Below are positions 1-9,112 of a stretch of 64,000 bases of DNA, piece after piece. Source of the stretch: Candidatus Aminicenantota bacterium (GTDB lineage Bacteria; Acidobacteriota; Aminicenantia; Aminicenantales; UBA8522); contig JAFNEO010000009.1 of NCBI GenBank assembly GCA_017886205.1, positions 97,730-161,729 on the forward strand, read 5' to 3'. A model generated the notes under the pieces. It did not search any database and was not told the DNA's origin. It worked only from the letters and a program-made list of their open reading frames with translations. Each line of letters opens with the position of its first letter. Position 1 is the first letter of the stretch. Both the position numbers and the translations under genes were made by a program.

Positions 1-104
1 CTGATCTCCTTGAGAGAAAGAGGCCGGGGGGTCTGTTCGAATTCCCGCTCGACGAAGCTGAGATTGTCCGCGCTGACCTGGGTGAGGTTGTTCTCTTTAT
101 CCAT
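1..104 (-). CDS. Unknown protein, N-terminal fragment (runs off the left edge)
   Basis: An open frame starts at ATG 104-102 and reads MDKENNLTQVSADNLSFVER and onward for about 34 residues before the window ends. The start overlaps the argF stop in the shared string ATGGATAA, an 8-bp overlap that implies translational coupling. The visible part is hydrophilic, with no signal peptide. I do not recognise the family. Its place as last known gene of the carbamoyl-phosphate module suggests a role there, but that is inference only. Confidence 0.55.
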   Translation of the reverse strand, partial: MDKENNLTQVSADNLSFVEREFEQTPRPLSLKEI

Positions 105-1029
105 TTTTTTCGGTTTTTCCCATTAATAATACCATAATCACCTTCTGGACATGAAGCCGGTTTTCGGCCTGGTCGAAGACGAGGGAACTCGGGAAGTCTA
201 TTACCTCATCGGTGACCTCATCGCCCCGGTGAGCGGGCAGGCAGTGCATAAAGAACACGTTTTTCTTGGCCTGGGCCATCAGTCCACGGTTGACCTGGAA
301 GGGCGCGAAAGTCCGGGCTCGGGCGTCTTTCTCGGCCTCCTGGCCCATGGACGTCCAGGTATCGGTGTAGACGGCGCCGGCCCCAGTCACGGCCTGGCGG
401 GGATCGCCGGTCAAGGTCAAGGAGAAACCCGTGTCTTTGCCGTCTTCCCTGGCCAGCTTAACTATATCCAAGCTCGGCTCGTAGCCGGCGGGTGTCGCCA
501 CGGCCATCGCGCATCCGGCTTTGGCGGCCGCGAACATCAAGCTGTGGCAAACGTTGTTCCCGTCGCCGACATAGGCGAGCTTGAGTTTCGAAAGGTCACC
601 CACCTTCTCTTTCAAAGTAAAGAAGTCGGCCATGGCCTGGCAGGGATGGAGGAGGTCGGACAGGGCGTTGATGACCGGGATCTTTACCGCTGCCGCCAGG
701 TCGATGATGTTCTTGTGGGCAAAGGTCCGGATCATGATCCCGTGGACCCAGCGCTCCAGGTTCTTGCCGACATCGTAGAAGCTCTCGCGGGCGCCGACCT
801 GGCCGTCCGAAGGACTCAGGTAGATGGCGTGACCGCCGAGCTCGAGCATCCCGACCTCGAAAGTCATCCGGGTGCGGAGAGACGGCTTCTGGAAGATCAT
901 GGCCAGCACCTTTCTCTTAAGCGCCTTGTGGTAGTGATGGGGGTCGGCCTTCATCCGGACCGCCATGTCCAGGATCTCATGGAACTCGTAAAGGCTGATG
1001 TCGTGGATGGAGATAAAGTCTTTGTTCAC
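97..1029 (-). CDS. argF: Ornithine carbamoyltransferase
   Basis: Interconverts ornithine plus carbamoyl phosphate with citrulline plus phosphate in the cytoplasm. The 310-residue length is normal for the family. Visible signatures are the carbamoyl-phosphate loop FQKPSLRTR (residues 46-54, with Leu where many members have Thr), HPCQ (128-131), the ornithine-side DTWTSMG (223-229) and HCLPAHRG (262-269). Translation starts at GTG 1029 behind a strong TAGGAGG. It lies 10 bp after the carbamate kinase gene and shares its operon. That pairing favours the catabolic direction (citrulline to carbamoyl phosphate to ATP) over arginine synthesis, though no arginine deiminase gene is in view. Confidence 0.93.
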   Translation of the reverse strand: MNKDFISIHDISLYEFHEILDMAVRMKADPHHYHKALKRKVLAMIFQKPSLRTRMTFEVGMLELGGHAIYLSPSDGQVGARESFYDVGKNLERWVHGIMIRTFAHKNIIDLAAAVKIPVINALSDLLHPCQAMADFFTLKEKVGDLSKLKLAYVGDGNNVCHSLMFAAAKAGCAMAVATPAGYEPSLDIVKLAREDGKDTGFSLTLTGDPRQAVTGAGAVYTDTWTSMGQEAEKDARARTFAPFQVNRGLMAQAKKNVFFMHCLPAHRGDEVTDEVIDFPSSLVFDQAENRLHVQKVIMVLLMGKTEKNG

Positions 1030-1039
1030 CCATTTCCTC

Positions 1040-1987
1040 CTAGGCGGCCGTGATCCGCGTCCCCGACCGGTTGAGCAGGGCGGCCTTGAGATGGCTGGCC
1101 GAGGTGATCAGGACTTCTTTCCCGCCCGCCTGGATGTATCCGATGGCGGCCTCGATCTTCGGGCCCATCGACCCCCGCGGGAACTGGCCCTGGGCCAGGT
1201 ATTCTTGCGCCTGCGCGATGGTCATGGCTTCGATCGGCCTTTCTTGCGGCGTCCCGAAATCCAGGAAGACGCGTTCAATGCCGGTCAGGATGATGAAAAG
1301 GTCGACCTTGACCTCCCGGGCGATCAGGCTGGCCACGTAGTCCTTGTCGATGACGGCTTCGACTCCCTCGAAGAGGCCGCGGCCGCTGATGATGATCGGG
1401 ATCCCTCCCCCGCCTGCGGCGATGACGATCCGGCCGGCGCAGACGAGGTCCCGGATGATCCACTTGGAAACGACGTCGATGGGCTTGGGGGACGGCACGA
1501 CCTTCCGGTACCCCCGGCCGGCGTCCTCGACCATGGTCCATTTCTTTTCCTTGGCCAGCGCCTGGGCCCGGTATTTGGTGTAGAAGGGGCCCACCGGCTT
1601 GGTGGGGTTGAAGAAGGCCGGGTCCTCCCTGTCCACGACGACCTGGGTAACCAGGGTGGCCACTTCTTTGTCGATCGAACGGGTCCGGAGCTCATTGATG
1701 ACCGCCTTCTCCAGCATGAATCCCATGCTGCCTTCGGTCATGGCGTCGCAGACGTCGAGGCTGAATGGAGGAATCTTGGTGACGGCCTCCTCCATCTGAA
1801 TGAGCAGGTTCCCGACCTGGGGCCCGTTGCCGTGGACGATGATGAGTTCGTAGCCTTTGCGGAGGATGTGGACCATCAGCCGGGCGGCGTGCTGGGCGTT
1901 TCGCATCTGCTCTTCCTGGAGTCCCCGTTCGTTCTCGGGGAGCAGGGCATTTCCGCCGAAGGCGATGAGGGCGATCTTCTGCTTCAT
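1040..1987 (-). CDS. arcC: Carbamate kinase
   Basis: Transfers phosphate from carbamoyl phosphate to ADP, giving ATP, ammonia and CO2. The 315-residue protein has the amino-acid-kinase fold, with the N-terminal glycine loop ALIAFGGNALL and the family motif VHGNGPQVG near residue 50. A later AAGGGGIPI segment forms the nucleotide site. It overlaps the upstream GTPase gene by the usual ATGA and precedes argF, so the two enzymes can form a substrate-level phosphorylation pair. Assignment is from family motifs; the direction of flux is inferred from the neighbourhood. Confidence 0.93.
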   Translation of the reverse strand: MKQKIALIAFGGNALLPENERGLQEEQMRNAQHAARLMVHILRKGYELIIVHGNGPQVGNLLIQMEEAVTKIPPFSLDVCDAMTEGSMGFMLEKAVINELRTRSIDKEVATLVTQVVVDREDPAFFNPTKPVGPFYTKYRAQALAKEKKWTMVEDAGRGYRKVVPSPKPIDVVSKWIIRDLVCAGRIVIAAGGGGIPIIISGRGLFEGVEAVIDKDYVASLIAREVKVDLFIILTGIERVFLDFGTPQERPIEAMTIAQAQEYLAQGQFPRGSMGPKIEAAIGYIQAGGKEVLITSASHLKAALLNRSGTRITAA

Positions 1988-3291
1988 CAGAACCCTTTGA
2001 GCACGTCCTTTAGGTTGGGCGAGCCGATCTCCTCGAGTTCGTAGCGGACGCGGAGCAGCTTCTTGTTGGTGGTGAGGACTCGGTTGAGGTCGATAGGGGT
2101 GGCGCTCACGACCAGGTCGCAGTCGATCCGGTCGATGGTCGCGGCCAGCTCACTGGTCTGCTTGTCGCCGTAGCCCATGGCGGGGAGGACCCTGTCCAGG
2201 TGGTTGTATTTCTCGAATGTCTTCTTGATGCTCCCGACCGCAAAGGGACGCGGATCGATGATCTCGGCGGCGCCGTATTTCTGGGCGGCGACGATCCCGG
2301 CGCCGAACTTCATGCCGCCGTGGGTCAGGGTCGGGCCGTCCTCGATGACCAGGACACGCTTGCCCGCGATGGCCCCGCCGTCGTCGACTGTGATCTTGGA
2401 GTTGGCGCGGATGATCACGGCCCCGGGGTTGAGGCTCTTGATATTCGCCATGACGATATCGACCTGGTCCTTCTGGGCTGTGTCCATCTTGTTGATGACG
2501 ATGACCTTGGCCCGGCGGAAGTTGGTCTCGCCGGGATGGTAACGGAGTTCGTGGCCCGCCCGATGGGGGTCGGCGACGACGATCTCGAGGTTGGACCTGT
2601 AAAAAGAGAAGTCGTTGTTGCCGCCGTCCCAGAGGATGACGTCGGCTTCTTTCTCGGCCTGCCTCAGGATGGCCCCATAGTCGACGCCCGCATAGACGAT
2701 GATCCCGTTGTCGATATGGGGCTCGTACTCTTCGCGCTCCTCGATCGTGCACTCGTGCTTGTCCAGGTCGGAGTAGGCGGCGAAACGCTGAACCTTCTGC
2801 TTCACTAGGTCGCCGTAGGGCATGGGATGGCGGATGACGGCGACCCTCCGGCCCTTGGCCTTGAGGAGGAGGGCGACCTTGCGGCTGGTCTGGCTCTTGC
2901 CGGACCCCGTGCGCACGGCGCACACCGAGACCACGGGCTTCCGACTCTTGATCATGGTGTCGTCGGGGCCGAGGAGGACGAAGTTGGCTCCGGCAGCCAT
3001 GACCTGGGAGGCCTTGTGCATCACATACTCGTGGGAGACGTCGCTGTAGGCGAAATGGACATCATCCACCTTGTGCTCGTTGATGAGTGAATTGAGGTCC
3101 GCCTCGGAGTGGATCGGGATGCCCTTGGGGTAAAGCTTCCCCGCGAGCTCGGCCGGGTACTTGCGGCCCTCGATGTCCGGGATCTGGGTGGCGGTGAAGG
3201 CGACGACCTTGTAGGCCGGGTTGTTGCGGAAGTAGACGTTGAAATTGTGGAAGTCCCTTCCGGCGGCGCCCATGATGATGACTTTCTTCAT
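1987..3291 (-). CDS. Cyclic 2,3-diphosphoglycerate synthase-like P-loop GTPase
   Basis: A 434-residue protein of the family annotated in methanogens as cyclic 2,3-diphosphoglycerate synthetase. It has an N-terminal Rossmann-like part (MKKVIIMGAAGRDFHNFN), a Walker A loop RTGSGKSQTS (127-136), a WDGGNND element (221-227) and a GTPase-type NKMD (267-270). The bacterial members have no established reaction, so the methanogen name should be read as homology only. It is first of three overlapping genes with arcC and argF, with an AAGGAG SD 9 nt before ATG, and has its own promoter-like signal upstream. The linkage suggests a role in carbamoyl-phosphate or amino-acid catabolism. Confidence 0.75.
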   Translation of the reverse strand: MKKVIIMGAAGRDFHNFNVYFRNNPAYKVVAFTATQIPDIEGRKYPAELAGKLYPKGIPIHSEADLNSLINEHKVDDVHFAYSDVSHEYVMHKASQVMAAGANFVLLGPDDTMIKSRKPVVSVCAVRTGSGKSQTSRKVALLLKAKGRRVAVIRHPMPYGDLVKQKVQRFAAYSDLDKHECTIEEREEYEPHIDNGIIVYAGVDYGAILRQAEKEADVILWDGGNNDFSFYRSNLEIVVADPHRAGHELRYHPGETNFRRAKVIVINKMDTAQKDQVDIVMANIKSLNPGAVIIRANSKITVDDGGAIAGKRVLVIEDGPTLTHGGMKFGAGIVAAQKYGAAEIIDPRPFAVGSIKKTFEKYNHLDRVLPAMGYGDKQTSELAATIDRIDCDLVVSATPIDLNRVLTTNKKLLRVRYELEEIGSPNLKDVLKGF

Positions 3292-3363
3292 GATAATTGC
3301 TCCTTATCAGACCGGGCGGCCTATTTTATGGGACAGACTGCCCCGTCAAAAAAATGAACGATT

Positions 3364-3393
3364 AGTATAATACAGGCGCTCGGGTTAAATCAA
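3364..3393 (-). promoter_or_regulatory. Putative sigma70-type promoter for the GTPase-arcC-argF operon
   Basis: On the minus strand TTGATT (3393-3388) is followed after 18 bp by TATACT (3369-3364), which overlaps an alternative TATTAT. The box lies about 70 bp upstream of the GTPase start, leaving a moderate leader with a good SD. Only the hexamers are seen; no activity is known. Confidence 0.5.
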
Positions 3394-3400
3394 ACGGCTT

Positions 3401-3415
3401 GCCCCACGTTGGGGC
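3401..3415 (-). terminator. Hairpin directly after the permease stop codon
   Basis: GCCCCA and TGGGGC form a perfect 6-bp stem with a 3-nt loop, starting 2 nt after the permease stop. The downstream minus-strand sequence AAGCCGTTTGATTT has only a weak U-tract, so this may be a poor intrinsic terminator or an mRNA-stabilising 3' hairpin. Confidence 0.35.
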
Positions 3416-3417
3416 GG

Positions 3418-4842
3418 TCAGCTCTTGTGGGCATTCAGCCCGTGCTGGAGCTTGCTGTGCTTGACGCTGTAGAGGAAGTAAATGAGCAGGCCGGCCAGGA
3501 GCCAGGCGCCGAACCGGAACCAGGTCACCTTGGGCAGGCTGTACATGAGGTAGAAACAGAAGCCGACCGTGATCAGCGGCGTGAAGGGCACTCCCGGCGT
3601 CTTGAACTTCCTCTCCACCTCGGGCCGGGTCTTTCTCAGGACGATGACGCCGATGGAGACGAGGACGAAGGCGAACAGGGTGCCGATGTTGCAAAGGTCG
3701 ATAATCATGGTCAGCGGGAAAAGGCCGGCGATCAGGGCGGTTACTGTCCCTGTTATCCAGGTGCAGATGTGAGGGGTTTTGTGGACGCGGTGGACCCGTG
3801 CGAAGGAGGCGGGGAGGAGGCCGTCCCTAGCCATGACCATGAAGATCCGGACCTGCCCATAGAGGGTGACGAGCAAGGTCGAGATCATCCCGATGACGGC
3901 GCCAGTGGCGACGAGGGCTCCTCCCCAGCGGATCCCGATCCTGGCGAGGGCGGCGGGGAGCGCGTTGCCGACGTCGATCTCCTTGAACGGGACCATGCCG
4001 GTCAGGACGAAGGCCACCGAGATGTAGAGAATGATGATGACACCCAGGCAGATCATGAGGCCCAGGGGGACATCGCGCTTGGGATTTCGGGTCTCCTCTG
4101 CGGCCGTGGAGACGGCGTCGAACCCGATGTAGGCAAAAAAGATGATGGCTGCTCCGGCCATGATCCCCTTCCAGCCGAAGGGGGCGAAGGGGTTGAAATT
4201 GGTGAAATCGACGTGGGAGACGCCCAGGAAGACGAAGAGCAGGATCACGGCGATCTTGATGGCGACGATGATATTGTTGATCTTGGCGCTCTCCCGGATC
4301 CCGATGTAGAGGATCCAGCTTATGCCCATGGTGATAAGGATCGCGGGGAGGTCGACGACTCCGCCGGAAAAAATAACCTTGCCCGCGGCGGACGTAGTCA
4401 CGGGCGGCGTGATCAGAGCCTTCGGCAGCTTGAGCCCCATTTGGGTGAGCAGTGGGATGAATGTGGTCGACCAGCCGGAGGCGACGGCGCTGGCCGCGAC
4501 CAGGTATTCGAGCATCAAATCCCAGCCGATGATCCAGGCGACGAGCTCGCCGAAGGCCACATAGGAGTAGGAGTAAGTGCTTCCGGCGACCGGAAACATG
4601 CAGGCCAGCTCGGAGTAGGTGAGAGCGCAGAATGCGCAGGTGATCGCGGCGATGATGAAGGACATGAGGATGCCGGGCCCGGCCAGCTGGGACCCCTGGC
4701 CGGTGGCCACGAATATCCCGGTGCCGACGACCGATCCGATCCCGAGGGCGGCCAGGTCGACGGCCCTCAGGTTCTTTTTAAGCAGGGTGTGGTCGGACGC
4801 TTCGTTGATTTGCGCGGGTGTCTTGGTGACCCAAATGTTCAC
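3418..4842 (-). CDS. APC-superfamily amino-acid permease
   Basis: A 474-residue inner-membrane transporter with about twelve hydrophobic helices. The glycine-rich APC motif in helix 1, GIGSVVGTGIFVATGQ (about residues 36-51), contacts substrate backbone in this superfamily. Translation starts at GTG 4842 behind CCGGAGG. It is transcribed in the same direction as the downstream GTPase-arcC-argF genes and separated from them by a hairpin and a promoter, so it is probably a functional partner rather than strictly the same transcript. Cationic amino-acid permeases are the closest family by general appearance. An arginine, citrulline or ornithine substrate is inferred from the neighbours. Confidence 0.88.
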   Translation of the reverse strand: MNIWVTKTPAQINEASDHTLLKKNLRAVDLAALGIGSVVGTGIFVATGQGSQLAGPGILMSFIIAAITCAFCALTYSELACMFPVAGSTYSYSYVAFGELVAWIIGWDLMLEYLVAASAVASGWSTTFIPLLTQMGLKLPKALITPPVTTSAAGKVIFSGGVVDLPAILITMGISWILYIGIRESAKINNIIVAIKIAVILLFVFLGVSHVDFTNFNPFAPFGWKGIMAGAAIIFFAYIGFDAVSTAAEETRNPKRDVPLGLMICLGVIIILYISVAFVLTGMVPFKEIDVGNALPAALARIGIRWGGALVATGAVIGMISTLLVTLYGQVRIFMVMARDGLLPASFARVHRVHKTPHICTWITGTVTALIAGLFPLTMIIDLCNIGTLFAFVLVSIGVIVLRKTRPEVERKFKTPGVPFTPLITVGFCFYLMYSLPKVTWFRFGAWLLAGLLIYFLYSVKHSKLQHGLNAHKS

Positions 4843-4938
4843 GGCGACCTCCGGAGAAGAGACTGAAAAAACTCATGGAAGAATGAGTTATGATAGTCAG
4901 ATTCCCGGCCCTATGCAATCAAAAAATAAGGGTCCGGG

Positions 4939-5091
4939 CTACTGACCTTCGGTCTGCTTCTTCCAGGCCTGGTCCTTCCGATCGTAGCCCTTCCCTCCCT
5001 TTTTCGTGGAGTGGGGCTTGCTGGGAGGAGGAAGCGGCCGCCGGACCTGCTTCCAGGCCGGTTTCTGGCGCCGGTTAACCTGATGAGGCAT
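4939..5091 (-). CDS. Small basic protein of 50 residues, unknown function
   Basis: Starts at ATG 5091 with an AAGGA Shine-Dalgarno 4-5 nt upstream (AGAAGGACAG) and ends at TAG 4939. The product is very basic and proline-rich. It begins MPHQVNRRQKPAWK and contains RRPLPPPSKPHSTKKGGKGYDRK, read here as RRPLPPPSKPHS followed by TKKGGKGYDRK. Short Lys/Arg/Tyr proteins with a PPP...KK...YxRK layout are common unnamed companions in bacterial genomes and often bind RNA or ribosomes; I cannot assign one. The good SD and codon-like composition make it more likely a real gene than chance. It lies 96 bp upstream of the permease on the same strand. Confidence 0.6.
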   Translation of the reverse strand: MPHQVNRRQKPAWKQVRRPLPPPSKPHSTKKGGKGYDRKDQAWKKQTEGQ

Positions 5092-5111
5092 CTGTCCTTC
5101 TTTTATTTTGC

Positions 5112-5140
5112 CATTACGAGCACGAGCGAAGCAATCTCAT
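5112..5140. repeat. Fragment resembling a dispersed intergenic repeat
   Basis: The segment CATTACGAGCACGAGCGAAG, continuing GCAATCTCATC, looks like a short intergenic repeat that recurs in many genomes as CATTGCGAGC...GAAGCAATCTC. It lies in noncoding DNA, 26 bp before a hairpin. Only one copy is visible here, so its repeat nature is inferred from general recall. Confidence 0.3.
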
Positions 5141-5165
5141 CCTATCGTCTTTACCCGAAAAATTG

Positions 5166-5202
5166 GGGACGGTTCCATTTTCTGAAAAATTAGGACCGTC
5201 CC
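5166..5202 (-). terminator. Bidirectional hairpin terminator after the phosphodiesterase gene
   Basis: GGGACGGT (5166-5173) pairs perfectly with ACCGTCCC (5195-5202) across a 21-nt loop. On the plus strand it is followed by six T; on the minus strand by CAATTTTT. It lies 25 bp downstream of the stop of the minus-strand phosphodiesterase gene, so it most likely terminates that transcript. Confidence 0.5.
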
Positions 5203-5226
5203 TTTTTTATACACTGTCATCTGCGG

Positions 5227-5709
5227 TCAAAGGGCAACGATCTCCGCTTCGAGCTTATCCGAATCGAGCAGCGCCACCGTGCTTTTTCCGGTGAGCCAGC
5301 CGCCGGCCTCACCCGGGTTGAGGAGCAGGATTTTGCCTTCTTTCCGGATGTCCGGCTTATGAGTATGGCCGAAGATGATGACGTCGTATCTCCCCGACGA
5401 AGCGTAAGTCGCGACCGAGAAATGATAATGGACGAGGAGGATCTCGCGGCCGCCGTGGGCAAAGAGGAGCGGCGCGTCCTGAATCTCCCCGATTTTTTCC
5501 AGGGCCATTTCCAAACCTTGTTTTTCCCCGTCGCAGTTCCCGAAGACCGCTTTGACGGGGCAACCGAGAGCCGCCAGTTCCTTGGCGGCAAACGGCGCCA
5601 CTACATCGCCCGCGTGAAGAACCAGTTCACACCCGGCATTCTTAAAAAGCGCCACCGCCTTGCGGATCTGTGGTACGTTGTCGTGCGAATCCGACATCAC
5701 CCCGATCAT
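5227..5709 (-). CDS. MJ0936/YfcE-family metallophosphodiesterase
   Basis: A 160-residue calcineurin-like phosphoesterase with the full metal-ligand set: SDSHDN (residues 6-11), HAGDVV (32-37), GNCD (57-60), FAHGGRE near the middle and GHTHKPDI toward the C-terminus. Family members hydrolyse phosphodiesters with Mn2+ or Ni2+; the physiological substrate is not set by sequence. The start at ATG 5709 has an AGAGGAG SD, and a TATAAT (5734-5729) lies about 20 nt upstream, so it is probably monocistronic. A hairpin terminator follows. Confidence 0.88.
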   Translation of the reverse strand: MIGVMSDSHDNVPQIRKAVALFKNAGCELVLHAGDVVAPFAAKELAALGCPVKAVFGNCDGEKQGLEMALEKIGEIQDAPLLFAHGGREILLVHYHFSVATYASSGRYDVIIFGHTHKPDIRKEGKILLLNPGEAGGWLTGKSTVALLDSDKLEAEIVAL

Positions 5710-5821
5710 GGTATTTCTCCTCTTATCAATTATAGCGACTTTTGCCCTTGGCTGAAAAGGGTCAAGCTGCGGCGCCCGACCCGGACAACCAGCCAGAAAA
5801 GGCGGTCTGGCCGCGCAGTCC

Positions 5822-5851
5822 TTGACACTTCCAGGCTAAATTCTCTATTAT
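5822..5851 (+). promoter_or_regulatory. Sigma70-type promoter of tRNA-Val and probably thrS
   Basis: TTGACA (5822-5827), an 18-bp spacer and TATTAT (5846-5851) lie 22 bp before the tRNA 5' end, placing the start site about 14-16 nt upstream of the mature tRNA. The -35 is a perfect consensus. No T-tract terminator is seen between the tRNA and thrS, so read-through into thrS is likely. Confidence 0.65.
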
Positions 5852-5873
5852 ACTAGCCGTTCGCCGAAGAAAC

Positions 5874-5948
5874 AGGCGCGTGGCTCAGTGGTAGAGCGCT
5901 TCCTTGACGCGGAAGAGGCCGTGGGTTCGATTCCCTCCGCGCCTACCA
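5874..5948 (+). tRNA. tRNA-Val, anticodon GAC, CCA encoded
   Basis: The acceptor stem AGGCGCG pairs with CGCGCCT, followed by discriminator A and a genomically encoded CCA. D arm GCTC/GAGC, anticodon stem CTTCC/GGAAG and loop TTGACGC give anticodon GAC (valine GUC codons). The T arm GTGGG-TTCGATT-CCCTC has one T-T mismatch (positions 50-64). The variable loop is 5 nt. All parts were folded by eye. Confidence 0.93.
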
Positions 5949-5960
5949 TCGAACAATTGA

Positions 5961-6016
5961 GTATTCAAGAGGTCATATAGAAGATTGCATATTTCGTCAT
6001 CCCCCCTGTTGAATAC
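5961..6016 (+). promoter_or_regulatory. Inverted repeat in the thrS leader
   Basis: GTATTCAA (5961-5968) and TTGAATAC (6009-6016) are perfect complements 40 nt apart between tRNA-Val and thrS. The 3' arm ends 24 nt before the thrS ATG, just ahead of its AAGGA SD, so the fold could influence thrS translation or 3' processing of the tRNA. No T-box consensus (AGGGTGGNACCGCG-like) is present. Confidence 0.4.
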
Positions 6017-6040
6017 CTCTCAACCATAAGGACTGATGAG

Positions 6041-7966
<1,926 letters not shown>

Positions 7967-7977
7967 GGAGGCCAAGC

Positions 7978-8577
7978 ATTTTTAGAAGACAGCCATTCTA
8001 TCCAGGACCCAGGAAAGCCAGACTGCATCGGATCAATGAAATGATTCACGCCAAAGAGATCAGAGTGATCGACCAAGACAAAAAGCAGCTCGGGATCCTT
8101 CCCGTGCCCGACGCTCTGTCTCTGGCCAGGCAAAAGGGGTTCGACCTCGTCGAGATCGCCCCCACGGCCAACCCTCCCGTCTGCCGGATCATGGACTATG
8201 GAAAATTCCTGTACGAGGAACACAAGAGGGAGCATGAGGCCAAGAAGCACCAGAAGCAGGTCCAGATCAAGGAGATCAAGTTCCGGCCGAAGATCAGCAT
8301 CCACGACTACGCTTTCAAGATGAAACACGTGAAGGAGTTCTTGGGAGAAGGCAACAAGGTCAAGATCACGATCATGATCCGGGGCCGGGAACGCTCCAAG
8401 CCGGAGCTGGCTCATCAGCTCATGAACCGGATCCAGGCCGACGCCCAGGAGTTCGGGCGCCAGGACGGAGATATGAGGAAACAGGATTGGGCCGTATCCG
8501 CCCTGCTGGTCCCCGCCAAATCAGGAGGAAAAGATGCCAAAGCTAAAGACACACAAGGGAGCCCAAAAGAGGTTTAA
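7978..8577 (+). CDS. infC: Translation initiation factor IF-3, ATT start codon
   Basis: Binds the 30S subunit and proofreads start codons. A perfect AAGGAGG (7965-7971) lies 6 nt before ATT 7978, and that frame reads FRRQPFYPGPRKARLHRINE into the typical IF-3 N-domain sequence (AKEIRVIDQDKKQLG). The first ATG at 8041 has no SD and would cut the N-domain, so I choose ATT. An AUU start is the known autoregulatory device of infC in other bacteria. The 199-residue product has the N-domain, basic linker (EEHKREHEAKKHQKQ) and C-domain, but the usual C-domain PKMEGR segment is replaced by GDMRKQDWAV. The 3' end overlaps rpmI by 44 nt. Confidence 0.93.
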   Translation: MFRRQPFYPGPRKARLHRINEMIHAKEIRVIDQDKKQLGILPVPDALSLARQKGFDLVEIAPTANPPVCRIMDYGKFLYEEHKREHEAKKHQKQVQIKEIKFRPKISIHDYAFKMKHVKEFLGEGNKVKITIMIRGRERSKPELAHQLMNRIQADAQEFGRQDGDMRKQDWAVSALLVPAKSGGKDAKAKDTQGSPKEV

Positions 8578-8734
8578 GGTCACAGCCAAGAAGAAGATCG
8601 TTCATAGCCGGGCGTTCAGGAGCCACCTGCTGGCCACGAAGGACGCCAAGAGGAAGAGGCGGCTGGGCCAGAAAGTCGTGGTCAGCCGGGCCGACCGGGG
8701 GGCCGTCAAAAAGATGCTGCCCTACGAGTTCTAG
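8534..8734 (+). CDS. rpmI: Ribosomal protein bL35
   Basis: A 66-residue, strongly basic 50S protein with the family start [17 protein letters not shown] and a C-terminal [12 protein letters not shown]. Its AGGAGG SD and ATG lie inside the 3' end of infC, an arrangement that couples L35 translation to IF-3. It is followed by rplT after 20 bp. Confidence 0.97.
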   Translation: MPKLKTHKGAQKRFKVTAKKKIVHSRAFRSHLLATKDAKRKRRLGQKVVVSRADRGAVKKMLPYEF

Positions 8735-8754
8735 AGAAACAGAAGGAGTTCAAG

Positions 8755-9111
8755 ATGCCGCGAGTCAAGAGAGGAACAAAGCGAAGAGCCCGCCGGGCAA
8801 AATATTTGAAGCTGGCCAAGGGCTACTGGGGAGCGAAGAGCCACAACTACCGGACAGCCAAGGAAGCCGTGGAGAAATCTCTTCTCTACGCTTACCGCGA
8901 TCGGCGCAACAAGAAACGGGATTTCCGGCGCCTCTGGATCATCCGGATCAAGGCCGCATCAGAGCAGAACGGGTTGAGCTATAGCCGTTTCATCAACGGT
9001 TTGAAGCGACACCACGTCGAGCTCGACCGCAAGGTCCTGGCCGACCTGGCCGTCAATGCTCCCCAGTCGTTCACCGCTCTCGTCCAGAAGGTCAGAGAAG
9101 CCGTGACCTGA
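8755..9111 (+). CDS. rplT: Ribosomal protein bL20
   Basis: A 118-residue 23S rRNA-binding assembly protein of the normal length. The N-terminus [19 protein letters not shown] is the long basic tail; the globular part contains [20 protein letters not shown] and ends in a short VREAVT. An AGAAGGAG SD precedes ATG 8755. L20 often represses its own operon through rpmI leader structures, but I did not find a convincing pseudoknot here. Confidence 0.97.
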   Translation: MPRVKRGTKRRARRAKYLKLAKGYWGAKSHNYRTAKEAVEKSLLYAYRDRRNKKRDFRRLWIIRIKAASEQNGLSYSRFINGLKRHHVELDRKVLADLAVNAPQSFTALVQKVREAVT

Positions 9112-9112
9112 G

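Noticed and set aside
3409..4866. 485-codon open frame on the plus strand opposite the permease
   Set aside because: Asp/Gly/Glu/His-rich composition typical of the antisense frame of a high-GC membrane protein; the minus strand encodes a clear APC permease with an SD.
5949..6040. T-box riboswitch before thrS
   Set aside because: Only 92 nt long with no T-box core sequence, no specifier hairpin and no terminator; the inverted repeat is reported instead.
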